DNA of 64,000 bases from Bacteroidota bacterium (GTDB taxonomy: Bacteria > Bacteroidota > Bacteroidia > AKYH767-A > OLB10). A model generated the notes under the pieces. That model made no database searches, was not told the origin of the DNA, and saw only the letters and a list, made by a program, of their open reading frames with translations. This document shows, piece by piece, positions 1 to 9,257 of this stretch. The translations under genes and the position numbers were made by a program. Position 1 is the stretch's first letter. Each line of letters begins with the position of its first letter. Where the stretch lies: the NCBI GenBank assembly GCA_016713525.1, contig JADJOZ010000033.1, forward strand, positions 248,001 through 312,000, written 5' to 3'.

Positions 1-896
1 TCTGGTGATACATTGTATTTTAATTTCTCCAATTTATTTCCGGGGCAATCATTAACTATTCAACTTTTTTATGAAATGCCACTTACACCTGGTTTGTTGT
101 TATGTTCCAATACCGTGGCCAGCGTTTACGATGGATCAACTTATCAACCCTTCACCGAAGATCTCTATTGTGATGAAATTACATGTTCATTTGATCCCAA
201 CGATAAAAAAGTGATTCCGCCCGGTGTGCAACCCTCACATTATATTTTAAAAACGGATACCTTATTGTATACCGTGAGATTTCAGAATGAAGGAAATGAT
301 ACAGCCTTTACCGTAGTCATTCGTGATCAATTGTCCAGTTTACTGAACAGAAATACAGTGGAATTGGTGGCATCCAGTCATCCGGTTATTTTTAGTATAA
401 ATACAGCAAATCTGGCGGAGTTTCGATTTGAAAATATTCTTTTGCCACATAAATCTATTGATGAATCCAGCAGTCAGGGGTTTGTTACTTTCAGAATAGT
501 TCCATTTCAGGGACTGCCTGATGGTACTGTAATCAACAACGAAGCAGGTATTTACTTCGATTATAATCCACCTGTGATTACCAATACTGCTTTCGTAACG
601 CTTGTGACAACAATTCCGGTGGGAATAAACGAAATTTCAGGATTTAAATCTTTGAATATTTCCCCGCAACCTTTCACTAATTATTGTGAAATAAATATCA
701 CAGATGAGGACCCGCATATTTCAGAATACCAGGTATATGACATTTCAGGCAGGAAATAACCTTTGGAACAACACTTGAGGGAATGCACAAACAAATCAGA
801 TTAAATACAGCTCAGTGGGATAAAGGAATTTATTTTATTCGGATTAAAAATTTGAATAGTGGAATTGCTCAAACTTCTAAGTTGTTGAAACAATAA
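1..896 (+). CDS. T9SS-sorted surface protein, 5'-truncated and frameshifted
   Basis: The 5' end lies outside the window; reading is open from base 1. The visible part starts with a beta-sandwich region. It is followed by the Bacteroidota repeat domain recognised by DPNDKKV and RFQNEGNDTAFTVVIRD (DUF7619-like). A C-terminal T9SS sorting domain begins near SLNISPQPF. The first frame stops at 759 just after ISGRK. The expected continuation (ITFGTTLEG, then LNTAQWDKGIYFIRIKN) is readable in the next frame to a stop at 894-896. One extra A in the A-run at 754-756 would restore a single frame. So the sorting domain is complete, and either the base call is wrong or the gene is broken. The T9SS family link is clear; the protein's role is unknown. 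Confidence 0.8.
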
Positions 897-1087
897 TTTA
901 TAGAACTATTATAGTTGAACAGTGTATGGATTTACCAGATGCCATGAATATTTTTAGTTTTGGAATGTACAAATCAGTAATCGGAAAATATTTCGTAAAA
1001 ATGAGTCTGATTATTAATTCAATGTAATGATTATAAGTTTTTGGAAACAAAATTGAAATCTAAAATTTAAACAATAGCGGATATTTC

Positions 1088-2500
1088 TTAATTCCGAACT
1101 TCAATTTTAAAAGATTGCATCCAATTCCCAGAATAAACATTCATGAAATATATTCCTGCTAAAACCTTTTCAACAGAAAGGCTCTTTTCAAAGCAACCAT
1201 TTATAACTGGTATTTCTGTAACATATATGACCCTCCCTAAAATATCTGTCAACCGCAATTGAAGTGTTTTGTCAGTTATTCCGTTTCCTGTAATCTTAAA
1301 TTGTCCCGAAGTTGGGTTTGGAGAAATGGCTATTGAGTTTTCATTTTGCGAAAAGCTATTTACTCCTGTAGGGGCGATATATTCAATTAAATCACCCAAT
1401 GGTTTAGCTCCATTTATTGAATCAAAGTCAAGTAATTTTACATAAGTGTTGTTGGATGGATCGAATTTAAAAATTACACCAAGTCCATTCATTCCTCCTG
1501 AAAAGGTCATGCCATACAATTTACCATCGCTTGCATTTATCAGGCTACCTTTAGGACTTTCCCCGCTTGTGCTGCTGCTGAAATCGAATACTTTTGTAAC
1601 AGTACCTGACATCGTATCCAAGCTAAAAATGATTCCGTCATTATTGATTCCACCATCAGCCATTCCATATAATAAACCGTTATTTGCCTCGACAAGGTTG
1701 CAGGCAGGATGCACTCCTGAAACAGGTGAGATAAAACTGTACAATGTTTCAATTAAATTTATTGCAGGATTATATCGCATTATGGTACCATATCCAAAAT
1801 TTCCTCCATTCATAGTCGTTGCATAGAGTTTTCCATCACTACAACTCATAAACCCGTTTTGGGGATTGGCTCCATTGATTCCATCGAAATTTAAAATAAC
1901 GGTATACAAGCCATTATAAGAATTCAATTTAAAGAAAACCCCTTTGCCATAGATCCCTCCGGATGACGTTAAACCATACATAAAAAAATTTTAATGAATA
2001 TTTCCATAAGCCAGATAACCTGTTAAGGAATCAAAGTGATGCATATTGAAATATAGCCAGGGCAAATGGTATCCGAATATTCTGCCATTGGACCCGTTAC
2101 CTGTCGTATACCCATACAGGGCGCCGCTCACTCTTTGTATCAAACTTCCATGAGGCCTTCCTCCAATTGTACTATCAAAATTTAAAATTGTATTGTAATT
2201 ATTATTGTTTGGATCGTACCGGAACATGACCCCGAGATTATTTGGTCCGCCACTATTGGTTATGCCATAGAAATTCCCATCTGTGGCATGAATCAAACTT
2301 CCCATAGGATTAATGCCATCAGAAATAGAAAAGGAATGCGTCAAGTTGTAATTGGTACCGTCACTGTTAATTTTAAAAATAACTCCCGAGTTATTTACCC
2401 CTCCTTCGTAAGTCATGCCCCACAATTCTACCTGACCATATGAAAGGTTGCTGAAAAATATACAGCTAATTTGAATCAGGAATATAGTAATAAGTTTCAT
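1088..2500 (-). CDS. GloVer-repeat T9SS protein interrupted by an in-frame stop
   Basis: A secreted protein made of about seven units of the form YGxTxxGGxxNxGxIFKxD (GloVer-type repeats), ending in a T9SS sorting domain (ISPNPTSGQFKI to the SFKIEVRN end). The signal peptide starts at the ATG whose A is at 2500 (MKLITIFLIQ); a TTG two codons upstream is a less likely start. The two halves, 2500-1991 and 1981-1088, lie in the same frame. They are separated only by a TAA at 1991-1993 and three codons. The stop falls in the linker between repeats 3 and 4, which is also about two residues short against its neighbours, so a small deletion plus nonsense change is likely. It lies beside and in the same orientation as a longer paralogue. 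Repeat identity is confident; the biological role is not known. Confidence 0.78.
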
Positions 2501-2693
2501 CGGCAATTGCTTTGACGTTACACAAATATAAACAACACCTGTTAATTAAGCAAATTACAAAGATGATGAAGTATATAGACGATTTTAGTGAGATAAAAGG
2601 GGATTTCTGGAATCCCTGACTTACCATTCAGGGGAAAAACAAATGATCTTTGAAAGTCCAAATGGATTCAAGAATTTCCAAATAAAACGCTTC

Positions 2694-5444
2694 TCAGCGT
2701 TCCTTCACAAATTTCCGTGAAAGAATTTTATCACCTGCAACTATCTTTACGATGTATAAACCTTTGGCAAATGTGGAGCAATCAATATTTCTGTAAATAG
2801 AATTATTTGAAATGCCGGAATTTTCGTTTAACAAAATTCTGCCTGTTGCATCTGCAATTAATAAATTATAGGTTTCAGCAGCCAAATCGGTCGCCATAAT
2901 TTCAAATTGTTGTTGTTGCGAATCGTAATTAAGGAAAATATCTGCATTGGTTAACGATGATGATAACTTGTCTTGGTTATCGAATGGTGGAAGGCATGGA
3001 ATTCGGACACGAATTGTGGATGTATTAACTGATATTGCACAGTATGCATCAGAGACGGCTGCAAAGTATCGCCCCGGAGATTTAGCTGTATAGCTCGCAC
3101 CAGTAGCTAGAGCTATTGCTACACCATTTCGGTACCATTGAATATTACTGCCGCTAACGCTATTCACGGAAAGAATCACGCTATCGCCCTGACAAAATGA
3201 CAAAGGGCCTGAAGCGGTTATTATGGGATTAATACAATCTACTTCAATAAAAGAAGAGGTAGGATACCATCCTGTAGTGCCCATATCGAGATCAATCTTT
3301 TTAGTGAAGCTATCGGTAATATTATTATATTCAAACACCGTTCCTCTGCTATAAAGACCACCGATTGATGTCATTCCATATAAAATACCATTTGAAGCCT
3401 TGAATAAAGAACCTAAAGGCTCCTTTCCATCAGAATTATTGAAATTATGTTTAGGTACAATTGTTCCTGCATTATAATTGAATTCAAATATATCACCATT
3501 CCCATTTGATCCTCCTCGTGTCATACCATAGAGTATCCCGGGAGCAGTCTCAATTAATGAACCTTCCGAGGAGGAACCAACTATACCTTGAAATTCATAT
3601 TTTAGAATGAATTGCCCTGACACCGGATTATATTTAAAAAGAACTCCGGCATCATCAATGCCGCCCATTTTAGTCATGCCATATATTTTGCCGTTAGATG
3701 CTTCCATTAAGCCACCATAGGAATCGTAACCGGAGTTTAAACTGAAGTGATGTTTAACAGTCAGGATATTTAATACATAATCAAATTGGAAAAGGGTGCC
3801 AAGACTGTTATTTCCTCCACTAGTCGTTGTTCCATAAATAAAACCGTCTGAAGCAAGTAATAATGATGCTAATGGATTACCTCCGGACATTTGATCAAAA
3901 TCAAATTTTTTCACATAGGTATTGGTAACATAATCATATTCAAACAACGTGCCCAGATTATTTGCACCACCATGCTTGGTATGTCCGTATAATTTTAGAT
4001 TTGGAGTGTGAATTAGGGCGCCAAAGACATAAAACCCTGTTGTGTCAACCAGCTCTATTTTCTTGACATAACTGTTGGTTGTGTAATCATATTCAAATAT
4101 AACTCCTTTATCGGCAATCCCTCCATGAAAAGTACCTGCATAATATTTCCCATTTGCTGCCAATGACAATGGGCCGTTGAATTTAGAACCATCGGAGGAT
4201 GAGAAATCAAGTTTTTTAGAATAGGTATTAGTATTAAAATCATATTCAAATAGTGTTCCACCCAAGGCAATTCCTCTTTGAGATGCACAACTGTACAATT
4301 TCCCGGGACTAAATTCTACAAATCCACTTTTAGGATTAATTCCTCCTATTAAATTAAAATTGTATTTGTATTGACAGCTATTAGAAAGGTAATCATATTC
4401 AAATAAACTTCCATAATTATTTGTTCCCCCAGACGATAATGTGCCATATAGTTTGCCATTTGAAGCCAAATTCAATGAAGAATTGCTTGCATCTCCCAGG
4501 TTAGTGATAAAATCATATTTTTTAGTGAATGCATAAGTAGAGTAATCATATTCGTAAATAGTTCCTCCCCCTATTCCACCACTACTTGTTGTGCCAAGTA
4601 GTTTTGTTGAGGAGTAACTAATAGGTGTGCTCCAGGGATAATACCCGGATTGGTAGTTAAATTCATACCTTTTAAAGTAAGAATTGGTTGTTACATTAAA
4701 TTCATAAATTACTCCATAATCATTTACGCCACCTGTGTTTGTGACTCCAATTAATGTACCTGATGGTGTTTCGAACAATCCACCAGCAGGGTAATCGCCT
4801 CCGGCCTGATTAAAGTCGTGTAGCTTAGTAAGTGTATTTGTAGTAATGTCAAATTCAAAAATCGTACCTCCCGAAAAAAATCCGGATGAGAATAGTCCTC
4901 CCGATGAGGCTATCCCATAAATTTTTCCATTTGATGCCTGAATTAAATAACCTGTGGGCAATGAACCCGAAGTGGACTGATTAAAATCAATAAGCTTAGT
5001 ATATGTATTTGAAGTGAGATCAAATTCGAATAGAGTCCCGGCCGAATTCAGACCTCCACCTATGGTTGTGCCATACAATTTTCCGTTTGATGCCGGCAGC
5101 AGCCGACCTTTAAATTGACTGCCTTGCAAATAATTGAAATCATGTATAATTTTGTAGATACCGGTTCCAGGTTCAAAACGGTATAAAGTTCCATTTGCAA
5201 ATGCTCCTCCCTGAAAAGTTCCTCCGTAAATATAATTTCCAACTTGAACCACTTCTTGTGGGCCTGATCCTGCAATTCCTTGCAAACGGTATGTCTCCGT
5301 GAAAGAATTATTACCTGCAGTATATTTAAATATCAACCCAAACTGATTTCCCCCATTCGATGTGTTCCCTAACAGTTTAGGTTGTGCATGAACAATTGTT
5401 AAAGAAGCAAAAAGCAAAACGAGCAAAACGATTGATTTTGACAT
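2694..5444 (-). CDS. Large GloVer-repeat protein with Ig-like and T9SS sorting domains
   Basis: 916 residues. The signal peptide ends near VHAQ (residues 1-20). About fourteen tandem units of roughly 50 residues follow, each with the pattern YGxTxxGGxxxxGTxFEYD (residues 23-700). Next comes an Ig/PKD-like domain around residues 705-800 (SFCQGDSVILSV, IQWYRNG). A T9SS sorting domain follows, with the RKFVKER end. This family is usually called choice-of-anchor tandem repeat GloVer-containing protein and is predicted to be a cell-surface or secreted beta-rich repeat protein. No catalytic motif is seen. It is a paralogue of the interrupted gene immediately downstream on the same strand (gap 193 bp). 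Function is unknown; adhesion or surface scaffolding is only inference. Confidence 0.85.
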   Translation of the reverse strand: MSKSIVLLVLLFASLTIVHAQPKLLGNTSNGGNQFGLIFKYTAGNNSFTETYRLQGIAGSGPQEVVQVGNYIYGGTFQGGAFANGTLYRFEPGTGIYKIIHDFNYLQGSQFKGRLLPASNGKLYGTTIGGGLNSAGTLFEFDLTSNTYTKLIDFNQSTSGSLPTGYLIQASNGKIYGIASSGGLFSSGFFSGGTIFEFDITTNTLTKLHDFNQAGGDYPAGGLFETPSGTLIGVTNTGGVNDYGVIYEFNVTTNSYFKRYEFNYQSGYYPWSTPISYSSTKLLGTTSSGGIGGGTIYEYDYSTYAFTKKYDFITNLGDASNSSLNLASNGKLYGTLSSGGTNNYGSLFEYDYLSNSCQYKYNFNLIGGINPKSGFVEFSPGKLYSCASQRGIALGGTLFEYDFNTNTYSKKLDFSSSDGSKFNGPLSLAANGKYYAGTFHGGIADKGVIFEYDYTTNSYVKKIELVDTTGFYVFGALIHTPNLKLYGHTKHGGANNLGTLFEYDYVTNTYVKKFDFDQMSGGNPLASLLLASDGFIYGTTTSGGNNSLGTLFQFDYVLNILTVKHHFSLNSGYDSYGGLMEASNGKIYGMTKMGGIDDAGVLFKYNPVSGQFILKYEFQGIVGSSSEGSLIETAPGILYGMTRGGSNGNGDIFEFNYNAGTIVPKHNFNNSDGKEPLGSLFKASNGILYGMTSIGGLYSRGTVFEYNNITDSFTKKIDLDMGTTGWYPTSSFIEVDCINPIITASGPLSFCQGDSVILSVNSVSGSNIQWYRNGVAIALATGASYTAKSPGRYFAAVSDAYCAISVNTSTIRVRIPCLPPFDNQDKLSSSLTNADIFLNYDSQQQQFEIMATDLAAETYNLLIADATGRILLNENSGISNNSIYRNIDCSTFAKGLYIVKIVAGDKILSRKFVKER

Positions 5445-5585
5445 GATGGTAGTTTATTGGAATGATTCTCAATGAGTTTTATTAAAACAAATATAGTCCA
5501 ATTATTGTATATTTTTTAAAAAAGAAGAATATTCAGTATTTAATTTGAGAAGTTGATGTTTTGTTTTATCAATAAAAGGGAGGGA

Positions 5586-5648
5586 CTACTCCTTCACCAC
5601 CTTCAAAACACGTGAACTGTTTTTTGGATCGATGTGAAGAAAGTACCT
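5586..5648 (-). pseudogene. Stump of a T9SS sorting domain
   Basis: On the minus strand the last 19 codons before a TAG at 5586-5588 read YFLHIDPKNSS followed by RVLKVVKE. This is the typical end of a type A T9SS sorting domain. A stop codon lies two codons upstream of this stretch and no signal peptide or body is present. It is therefore the leftover 3' end of a deleted secreted-protein gene. It marks the boundary between the GloVer genes and the repeat-rich islet. Confidence 0.6.
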
Positions 5649-5705
5649 TTACGGAGGTTTCTAAACACTTAATAAATTCTGGACAAACATCATCATCATA
5701 CGAAC

Positions 5706-5760
5706 ACCCTGAAGCGTGAAATGCCGCACCAATTAAGGGGTGCCTTTTTTTGCTTCAGGG
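5706..5760. repeat. Palindromic CTGAAGC hairpin repeat, copy 1
   Basis: It begins CCCTGAAGCG and ends GCTTCAGGG, so the ends are inverted. The centre is GCACC...GGGTGC followed by a T-run. The same left arm (ACCCTGAAGCGTGAAA) recurs at 5941 and 9331. This copy lacks the tRNA-like right flank of the other two. It could act as a terminator, but the shared sequence marks it as a repeat family member. Confidence 0.7.
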
Positions 5761-5810
5761 AATAATTTTGTAAGCAGTCCGCAGCATTTTCAAAGAATAA
5801 GTTACACACC

Positions 5811-6009
5811 TATCCTGAAGCAGAGTAATAGGTTTATAGCTCCGCATCAAACATAAAACACGCCCTAAAGCAATTCCGAAATCATTCAATTCCGTTCGCG
5901 AATACGAATCGCATTCAGGGCGAGCTTCCGAATCAGGCCCACCCTGAAGCGTGAAAGCCTCACCGGTAAAGGGGCGGCTTTATCTGCTTCAGGGGTGAGC
6001 CTACTTGAA
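5811..6009. repeat. CTGAAGC repeat unit with tRNA-Met 3'-end-like flank, copy 2
   Basis: The unit starts CCTATCCTGAAGCAGAG, runs through TCAGGCCCACCCTGAAGCGT, and ends GCTTCAGGGGTGAGCCTACTT. The same start and end bound the unit at 9258-9400. There the last bases are the 3' end of a real tRNA-Met gene on the minus strand. So this copy carries a degenerate piece of that tRNA acceptor stem (GAGCCTACTTGAA against GGGCCTACTTGGG). The two units lie in direct orientation and bound a segment of about 3.3 kb with three accessory genes. An attachment-site-like duplication is possible, but no integrase is present. Confidence 0.65.
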
Positions 6010-6042
6010 TTTAATGAATTAGGCGTTTGCGAATAGACCAGC

Positions 6043-6058
6043 ATCGTATGCAAATAAA
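6043..6058. repeat. ATCGTATGCAAATA motif, single copy
   Basis: One of five copies of a 14-bp motif confined to 6.04-9.17 kb. All are in the same orientation. The other copies form two closely spaced pairs at 7429/7450 and 9137/9157. This copy sits between the CTGAAGC repeat unit and the operator of the GNAT/HTH pair. Confidence 0.55.
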
Positions 6059-6160
6059 AGAATATCCGTATACAATTTAATAAATAAGCTGTGAGTATTT
6101 ATATGCAAAAGACACAATTCTATGCCATTGAAATTCAATATTATATATCCCAATATTTTT

Positions 6161-6229
6161 AAATTTGATAGTTTTCATTAATATATTTGACAATAATTGT
6201 CAAATATATTAATTTTTATTATCAAATTT
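6161..6229. promoter_or_regulatory. Nested palindromic operator upstream of the GNAT/HTH pair
   Basis: A perfect palindrome of 37 bp (6177-6213) is centred on A6195, with core TTTGACAAT-A-ATTGTCAAA. It is framed by a second pair of inverted 10-mers, AAATTTGATA at 6161-6170 and TATCAAATTT at 6220-6229, exactly symmetric about the same base. The right edge is 14 bp from the start codon at 6243. A TATATTTG element (6232-6239) follows, so a bound dimer or tetramer would cover the promoter. This layout fits autoregulation by the HTH protein encoded second in the operon. That is inference; the symmetry itself is read directly. Confidence 0.75.
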
Positions 6230-6242
6230 CGTATATTTGTAT

Positions 6243-6704
6243 ATGCATTTAATTCAAGTCAAATCCCAAGAAAAGCTTGGAGCCCTTGTAGAAAAGATTG
6301 CTCCAATGGAATTAAAGCAAATTTTAAAAAGTAAACAATTCAAATTTAAATGGAATACTGAAAGCAAATATGAAGTTTATAAATTATACATAACAGAATC
6401 GGAAGAAATAGTAGGATTGATGTCATTGCAAGATTGGCCCAAAGAATTAAGATTAGAAATTCGGTTAATTGAATCGTCAAAAGATAATGTTGGCAGCCAT
6501 AAAAAATATGATAGGATAGCTGGAAGCCTAATCGCTTTTGCATGTGGAACTTCCTTTGAACGAGGGTACAATGGTTTTATCTCGCTTGTTCCGAAAACAG
6601 CGTTAAGAAGTTATTACATTAATGAATATGGAATGGAAGAAGGGGGTAAATCGGTTTATTCTGATACTCTAAATTCAGCAGAATTAATGGATAAGTATTT
6701 ATAA
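6243..6704 (+). CDS. GNAT-like acetyltransferase, candidate toxin or modifier
   Basis: 153 residues from the ATG at 6243; a TTG two codons earlier is less likely. The C-terminal half has GNAT-fold character: EEIVGLMSLQDW, then a hydrophobic strand LRLEIRLIE. Next comes an acetyl-CoA-loop-like stretch YDRIAGSLIAFACGTSFERGY, and a GFISLVPKT...YYINEYGM ending. Canonical Q/RxxGxG/A spacing is degenerate, so catalysis is not assured. A TAnnTTTG element ends only 3 bp before the ATG, which suggests a leaderless transcript. The next gene starts 10 bp downstream and encodes an HTH protein. The pair, with the big palindrome in front, resembles an acetyltransferase toxin-antitoxin or a small-molecule modification unit. 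The substrate is unknown, and toxin activity is inference. Confidence 0.6.
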   Translation: MHLIQVKSQEKLGALVEKIAPMELKQILKSKQFKFKWNTESKYEVYKLYITESEEIVGLMSLQDWPKELRLEIRLIESSKDNVGSHKKYDRIAGSLIAFACGTSFERGYNGFISLVPKTALRSYYINEYGMEEGGKSVYSDTLNSAELMDKYL

Positions 6705-6714
6705 AAATACAATC

Positions 6715-7236
6715 ATGAAAAAGCAAAATAAATATACCAATAAAGAACTCGCACAAGCTCATGTACCTCCTCATGGATTAACAGAAAAACAAAAGGAGGA
6801 AGCTGATAAGCAAATTTGGGAAATAAGGAAGAAGAGTCTGGAAGAATTAGACTCTGACAAAATATTATTATCTCAAATGATGAGATTGAAGTTCAAAATG
6901 AGTCTGTACATTGCATCCAACAATTACGATGAAATATATACCTTTAGTTATTTTCTAAAAGAATATGTTTCTTCACTGAATATGACCAAACATGCTTTTT
7001 CTAAAGAAATAAGTTTGCATAATAGTCAATTAAGCAGATTGCTACACAATAAGGAAGAGCCTAATAAAAATATTCTGATCAGATTAGAAATTCATTCAAA
7101 TAAGTCCATCCCGGCTATAACTTGGTTTAAGATTTTAGAAAAGCAAAGAGAGGTTGAACTAATTAATGATACAAAACTTAGAGAATCGGAAAAAGCGTTT
7201 GTAAAAAGAACTGTGCAACTTGTTCCCAAACGATAA
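6715..7236 (+). CDS. XRE-like helix-turn-helix protein, probable partner of the GNAT protein
   Basis: 173 residues. The N-terminal third is charged and helical (EKQKEEADKQIWEIRKK). The central part carries an HTH of the XRE/Cro type at about residues 85-130 (LNMTKHAFSKEISLHNSQLSRLLHNKEEP). The C-terminus is basic (FVKRTVQLVPKR). It follows the GNAT gene by 10 bp in the same orientation, so the two are one operon. Its likely job is to bind the 6161-6229 palindrome and, if this is a toxin-antitoxin pair, to neutralise the GNAT protein. Toxin-first order is unusual for classic GNAT/RHH pairs such as TacAT. Assignment rests on HTH appearance and context. Confidence 0.65.
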   Translation: MKKQNKYTNKELAQAHVPPHGLTEKQKEEADKQIWEIRKKSLEELDSDKILLSQMMRLKFKMSLYIASNNYDEIYTFSYFLKEYVSSLNMTKHAFSKEISLHNSQLSRLLHNKEEPNKNILIRLEIHSNKSIPAITWFKILEKQREVELINDTKLRESEKAFVKRTVQLVPKR

Positions 7237-7428
7237 TAGTTGTTTAAAATTATCCCGGTCTATTCGTCGACATTTTTCAACAATTCCCCAAAGCCAAATG
7301 CCCAAGAAAAATACTCTATTGAATATTTTACATTGGACATTCTACATTTTACATTCCCGAAGGGGGGGCCTACATGAACCCATAATTCACTATTTTATGT
7401 AATTGATATACAATGTTTTGTGTGTCGA

Positions 7429-7466
7429 ATCGTATGTAAATACTAATCTATCGTATGCAAATAAAA
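7429..7466. repeat. Paired ATCGTATG(C/T)AAATA motifs, downstream pair
   Basis: Two direct copies start at 7429/7430 and 7450, spaced 21 bp or two helical turns. They lie in the spacer between the HTH gene and the 3' end of the T9SS gene at 7506. A matching pair lies beyond the 5' end of that gene. The spacer also has a run of seven G followed by CCTACATGAACCC, and otherwise nothing recognisable. Confidence 0.55.
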
Positions 7467-7505
7467 CTTCTGAGAGGATGATTATTTTATATGCTGAAAG
7501 GCTAT

Positions 7506-9053
7506 TCAATCTTTCACCACAACTAACTTTATATTAATTGTGTGATTCATTGAACTCATCCTGCAGTTGTAAATTCCCGATGCAATTTCATTTGGCAATT
7601 GTATGTCTTGATACGAACTCCATTGTGGCAAATGGAGGTGATAAATTAATTTACCATTCAAATCGTATACTTCCAAACGACCATTTTTATTTTGAGGTAA
7701 AAAGTAACTTATAATAAAATTTCCATTGTTTGGGTTTGGTGATAACGAAAACATAAAATTGTGATCAATTTCATTAATTGAAGTTAAGCTATCACAAATA
7801 CTTCCTGTTACTGCTCCTAAATTATAATTCGCTGCATTGGGCATCATAAAAGTGTTAAGCGCATCCAACTGTACCTGTTCGTGCACTACATCACATGCAA
7901 CACCTTGCAAATCTGGTTCATTAATGACGTGCAGAAAATCGGCACTAAACCAGTTCGTCACATAAATCTTCCCATCCGGTGCCAGCAAATGGTGATAATA
8001 GGTTCTGTGAGGGAGTTGCGTGGTATCCCATGTTGAAACAATGCTCCGGGTAGCATTAATGTTTGTATCCCAAGTATCATACTGGTAAATGTTTTTATTG
8101 GTACTTACATATAACCATCTTCCGCTTGGCGAAAAACTACACCCGCTTGACAGTAAAACAGTATCTGGAATTTCAATTTCCCGATGGTTGCTTAGCAATC
8201 CGGAACAACGATCAAAATCAAATAAGTCAACAACATTTTCCAACGTCTGTTTATTTACCGTTAATCCGATCACAAATTGATCACCCTGGGGACTAAAGCA
8301 GGATTGCATTACTAAGCGTTCAAAAAGATGAAATCTACCTATATTTTGAGTATAAGGACCTAAAATTCCAGTAGGAGTTACCAGAATGGAATAATATTCA
8401 TCATCATTATAATGATGCACTAAGATCCACCAGTCTCGGCCATTTGCATGTTTAACTCCGGTTATGCGTCCATAAACAAGTGTATCATTTATAGCATTGA
8501 CGTTTTTGGTGCCTACGACTATACCCCCAAGACCTCCATCAAGACTCATATCAATTAAACTATATGATAGATTTATTGGAGAAGTCCCTGTTACAGAATC
8601 CAGAACAACGATTTCTGCAGATTCATAAAATAGTAAATATTGTCCACTATTCCCCGGCTTTGGTATTACGAATGCTCCTTGTGGGATGCCCATACCATAT
8701 GGTTCATAATAATTGGTTGCCCACCCTGGATTAATGCCTGAAGTATTAAATAATGAATCGTGGTTGCGGTTGTATATTACATGACCGTTTGTGTAAAATA
8801 ACAGTTGACCTGATGTGTCACATATACTTGCATTAGTTAAGAAAAATGCCAAACCTGAGGATTGAAGATTTGATATAGGACTTATTGTATTAAAATCTAA
8901 TAATGAATGATCAGTTGGAAATTCCCAACCGATCATCCATTGATTATTTTCTTTTTGAGCAGACACTTGTTTGGAGAGCGAAGTAAAAATTAAAAAGCAA
9001 GCCAGAACCGTGCTTAGAAGAAGACGATCATTAAACCATTTACAAACTACCAT
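7506..9053 (-). CDS. Secreted beta-propeller-like T9SS protein
   Basis: 515 residues. There is a signal peptide (hydrophobic LLLSTVLACFLIFTSL, cleavage near VSAQ). The body has propeller-like phrases such as CFSPQGDQFVIGL, SFSPSGRWLYVSTNKNIYQYD and LAPDGKIYVTNW. A T9SS sorting domain follows (SLSPNPNNGNFII, NGKLIYHLHL, end IKLVVVKD). The family is common in Bacteroidota and is often annotated only by its sorting domain. No catalytic residues are evident. The gene is bracketed by paired 14-bp motifs (7429/7450 and 9137/9157) and lies inside the repeat-bounded islet, so it may have moved as part of it. Confidence 0.75.
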   Translation of the reverse strand: MVVCKWFNDRLLLSTVLACFLIFTSLSKQVSAQKENNQWMIGWEFPTDHSLLDFNTISPISNLQSSGLAFFLTNASICDTSGQLLFYTNGHVIYNRNHDSLFNTSGINPGWATNYYEPYGMGIPQGAFVIPKPGNSGQYLLFYESAEIVVLDSVTGTSPINLSYSLIDMSLDGGLGGIVVGTKNVNAINDTLVYGRITGVKHANGRDWWILVHHYNDDEYYSILVTPTGILGPYTQNIGRFHLFERLVMQSCFSPQGDQFVIGLTVNKQTLENVVDLFDFDRCSGLLSNHREIEIPDTVLLSSGCSFSPSGRWLYVSTNKNIYQYDTWDTNINATRSIVSTWDTTQLPHRTYYHHLLAPDGKIYVTNWFSADFLHVINEPDLQGVACDVVHEQVQLDALNTFMMPNAANYNLGAVTGSICDSLTSINEIDHNFMFSLSPNPNNGNFIISYFLPQNKNGRLEVYDLNGKLIYHLHLPQWSSYQDIQLPNEIASGIYNCRMSSMNHTINIKLVVVKD

Positions 9054-9136
9054 GATTTTTGCGTAAATATTTTAACCCACTTCGGCATTTATTTGAATAA
9101 AAAATCATTTAGTTTTAGTATGAACACAAGATAATC

Positions 9137-9170
9137 ATCGTATGCAAATTCACCAAATCGAATGCAAATA
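9137..9170. repeat. Paired ATCG(T/A)ATGCAAAT motifs, upstream pair
   Basis: Two direct copies (9137-9150 and 9157-9170) are spaced 20 bp, about 85 bp upstream of the start codon of the minus-strand T9SS gene. Orientation matches the downstream pair. Confidence 0.55.
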
Positions 9171-9257
9171 GGTTCAAAAATATAAACCTCTGCAAGTCAC
9201 GTGCTGCAAGAGTTTCAGAAGCTATTTCGATGGCATTAAAATTTTATTTAACCAACC

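Larger units (their letters stand above)
5649..6160. other. Gene-free repeat-rich spacer
   Basis: No reading frame with coding character is seen. The stretch contains a hairpin repeat (5706-5760), a longer repeat unit (5811-6009) and a copy of the ATCGTATGCAAATA motif (6043-6058). The rest is plain AT-rich sequence leading into the large palindrome upstream of the GNAT gene. Confidence 0.6.

Noticed and set aside
3300..5400. Regular GloVer repeats as a possible CRISPR or DNA satellite
   Set aside because: Repeats are at protein level only, about 150 bp long with variable bases and no constant spacer.
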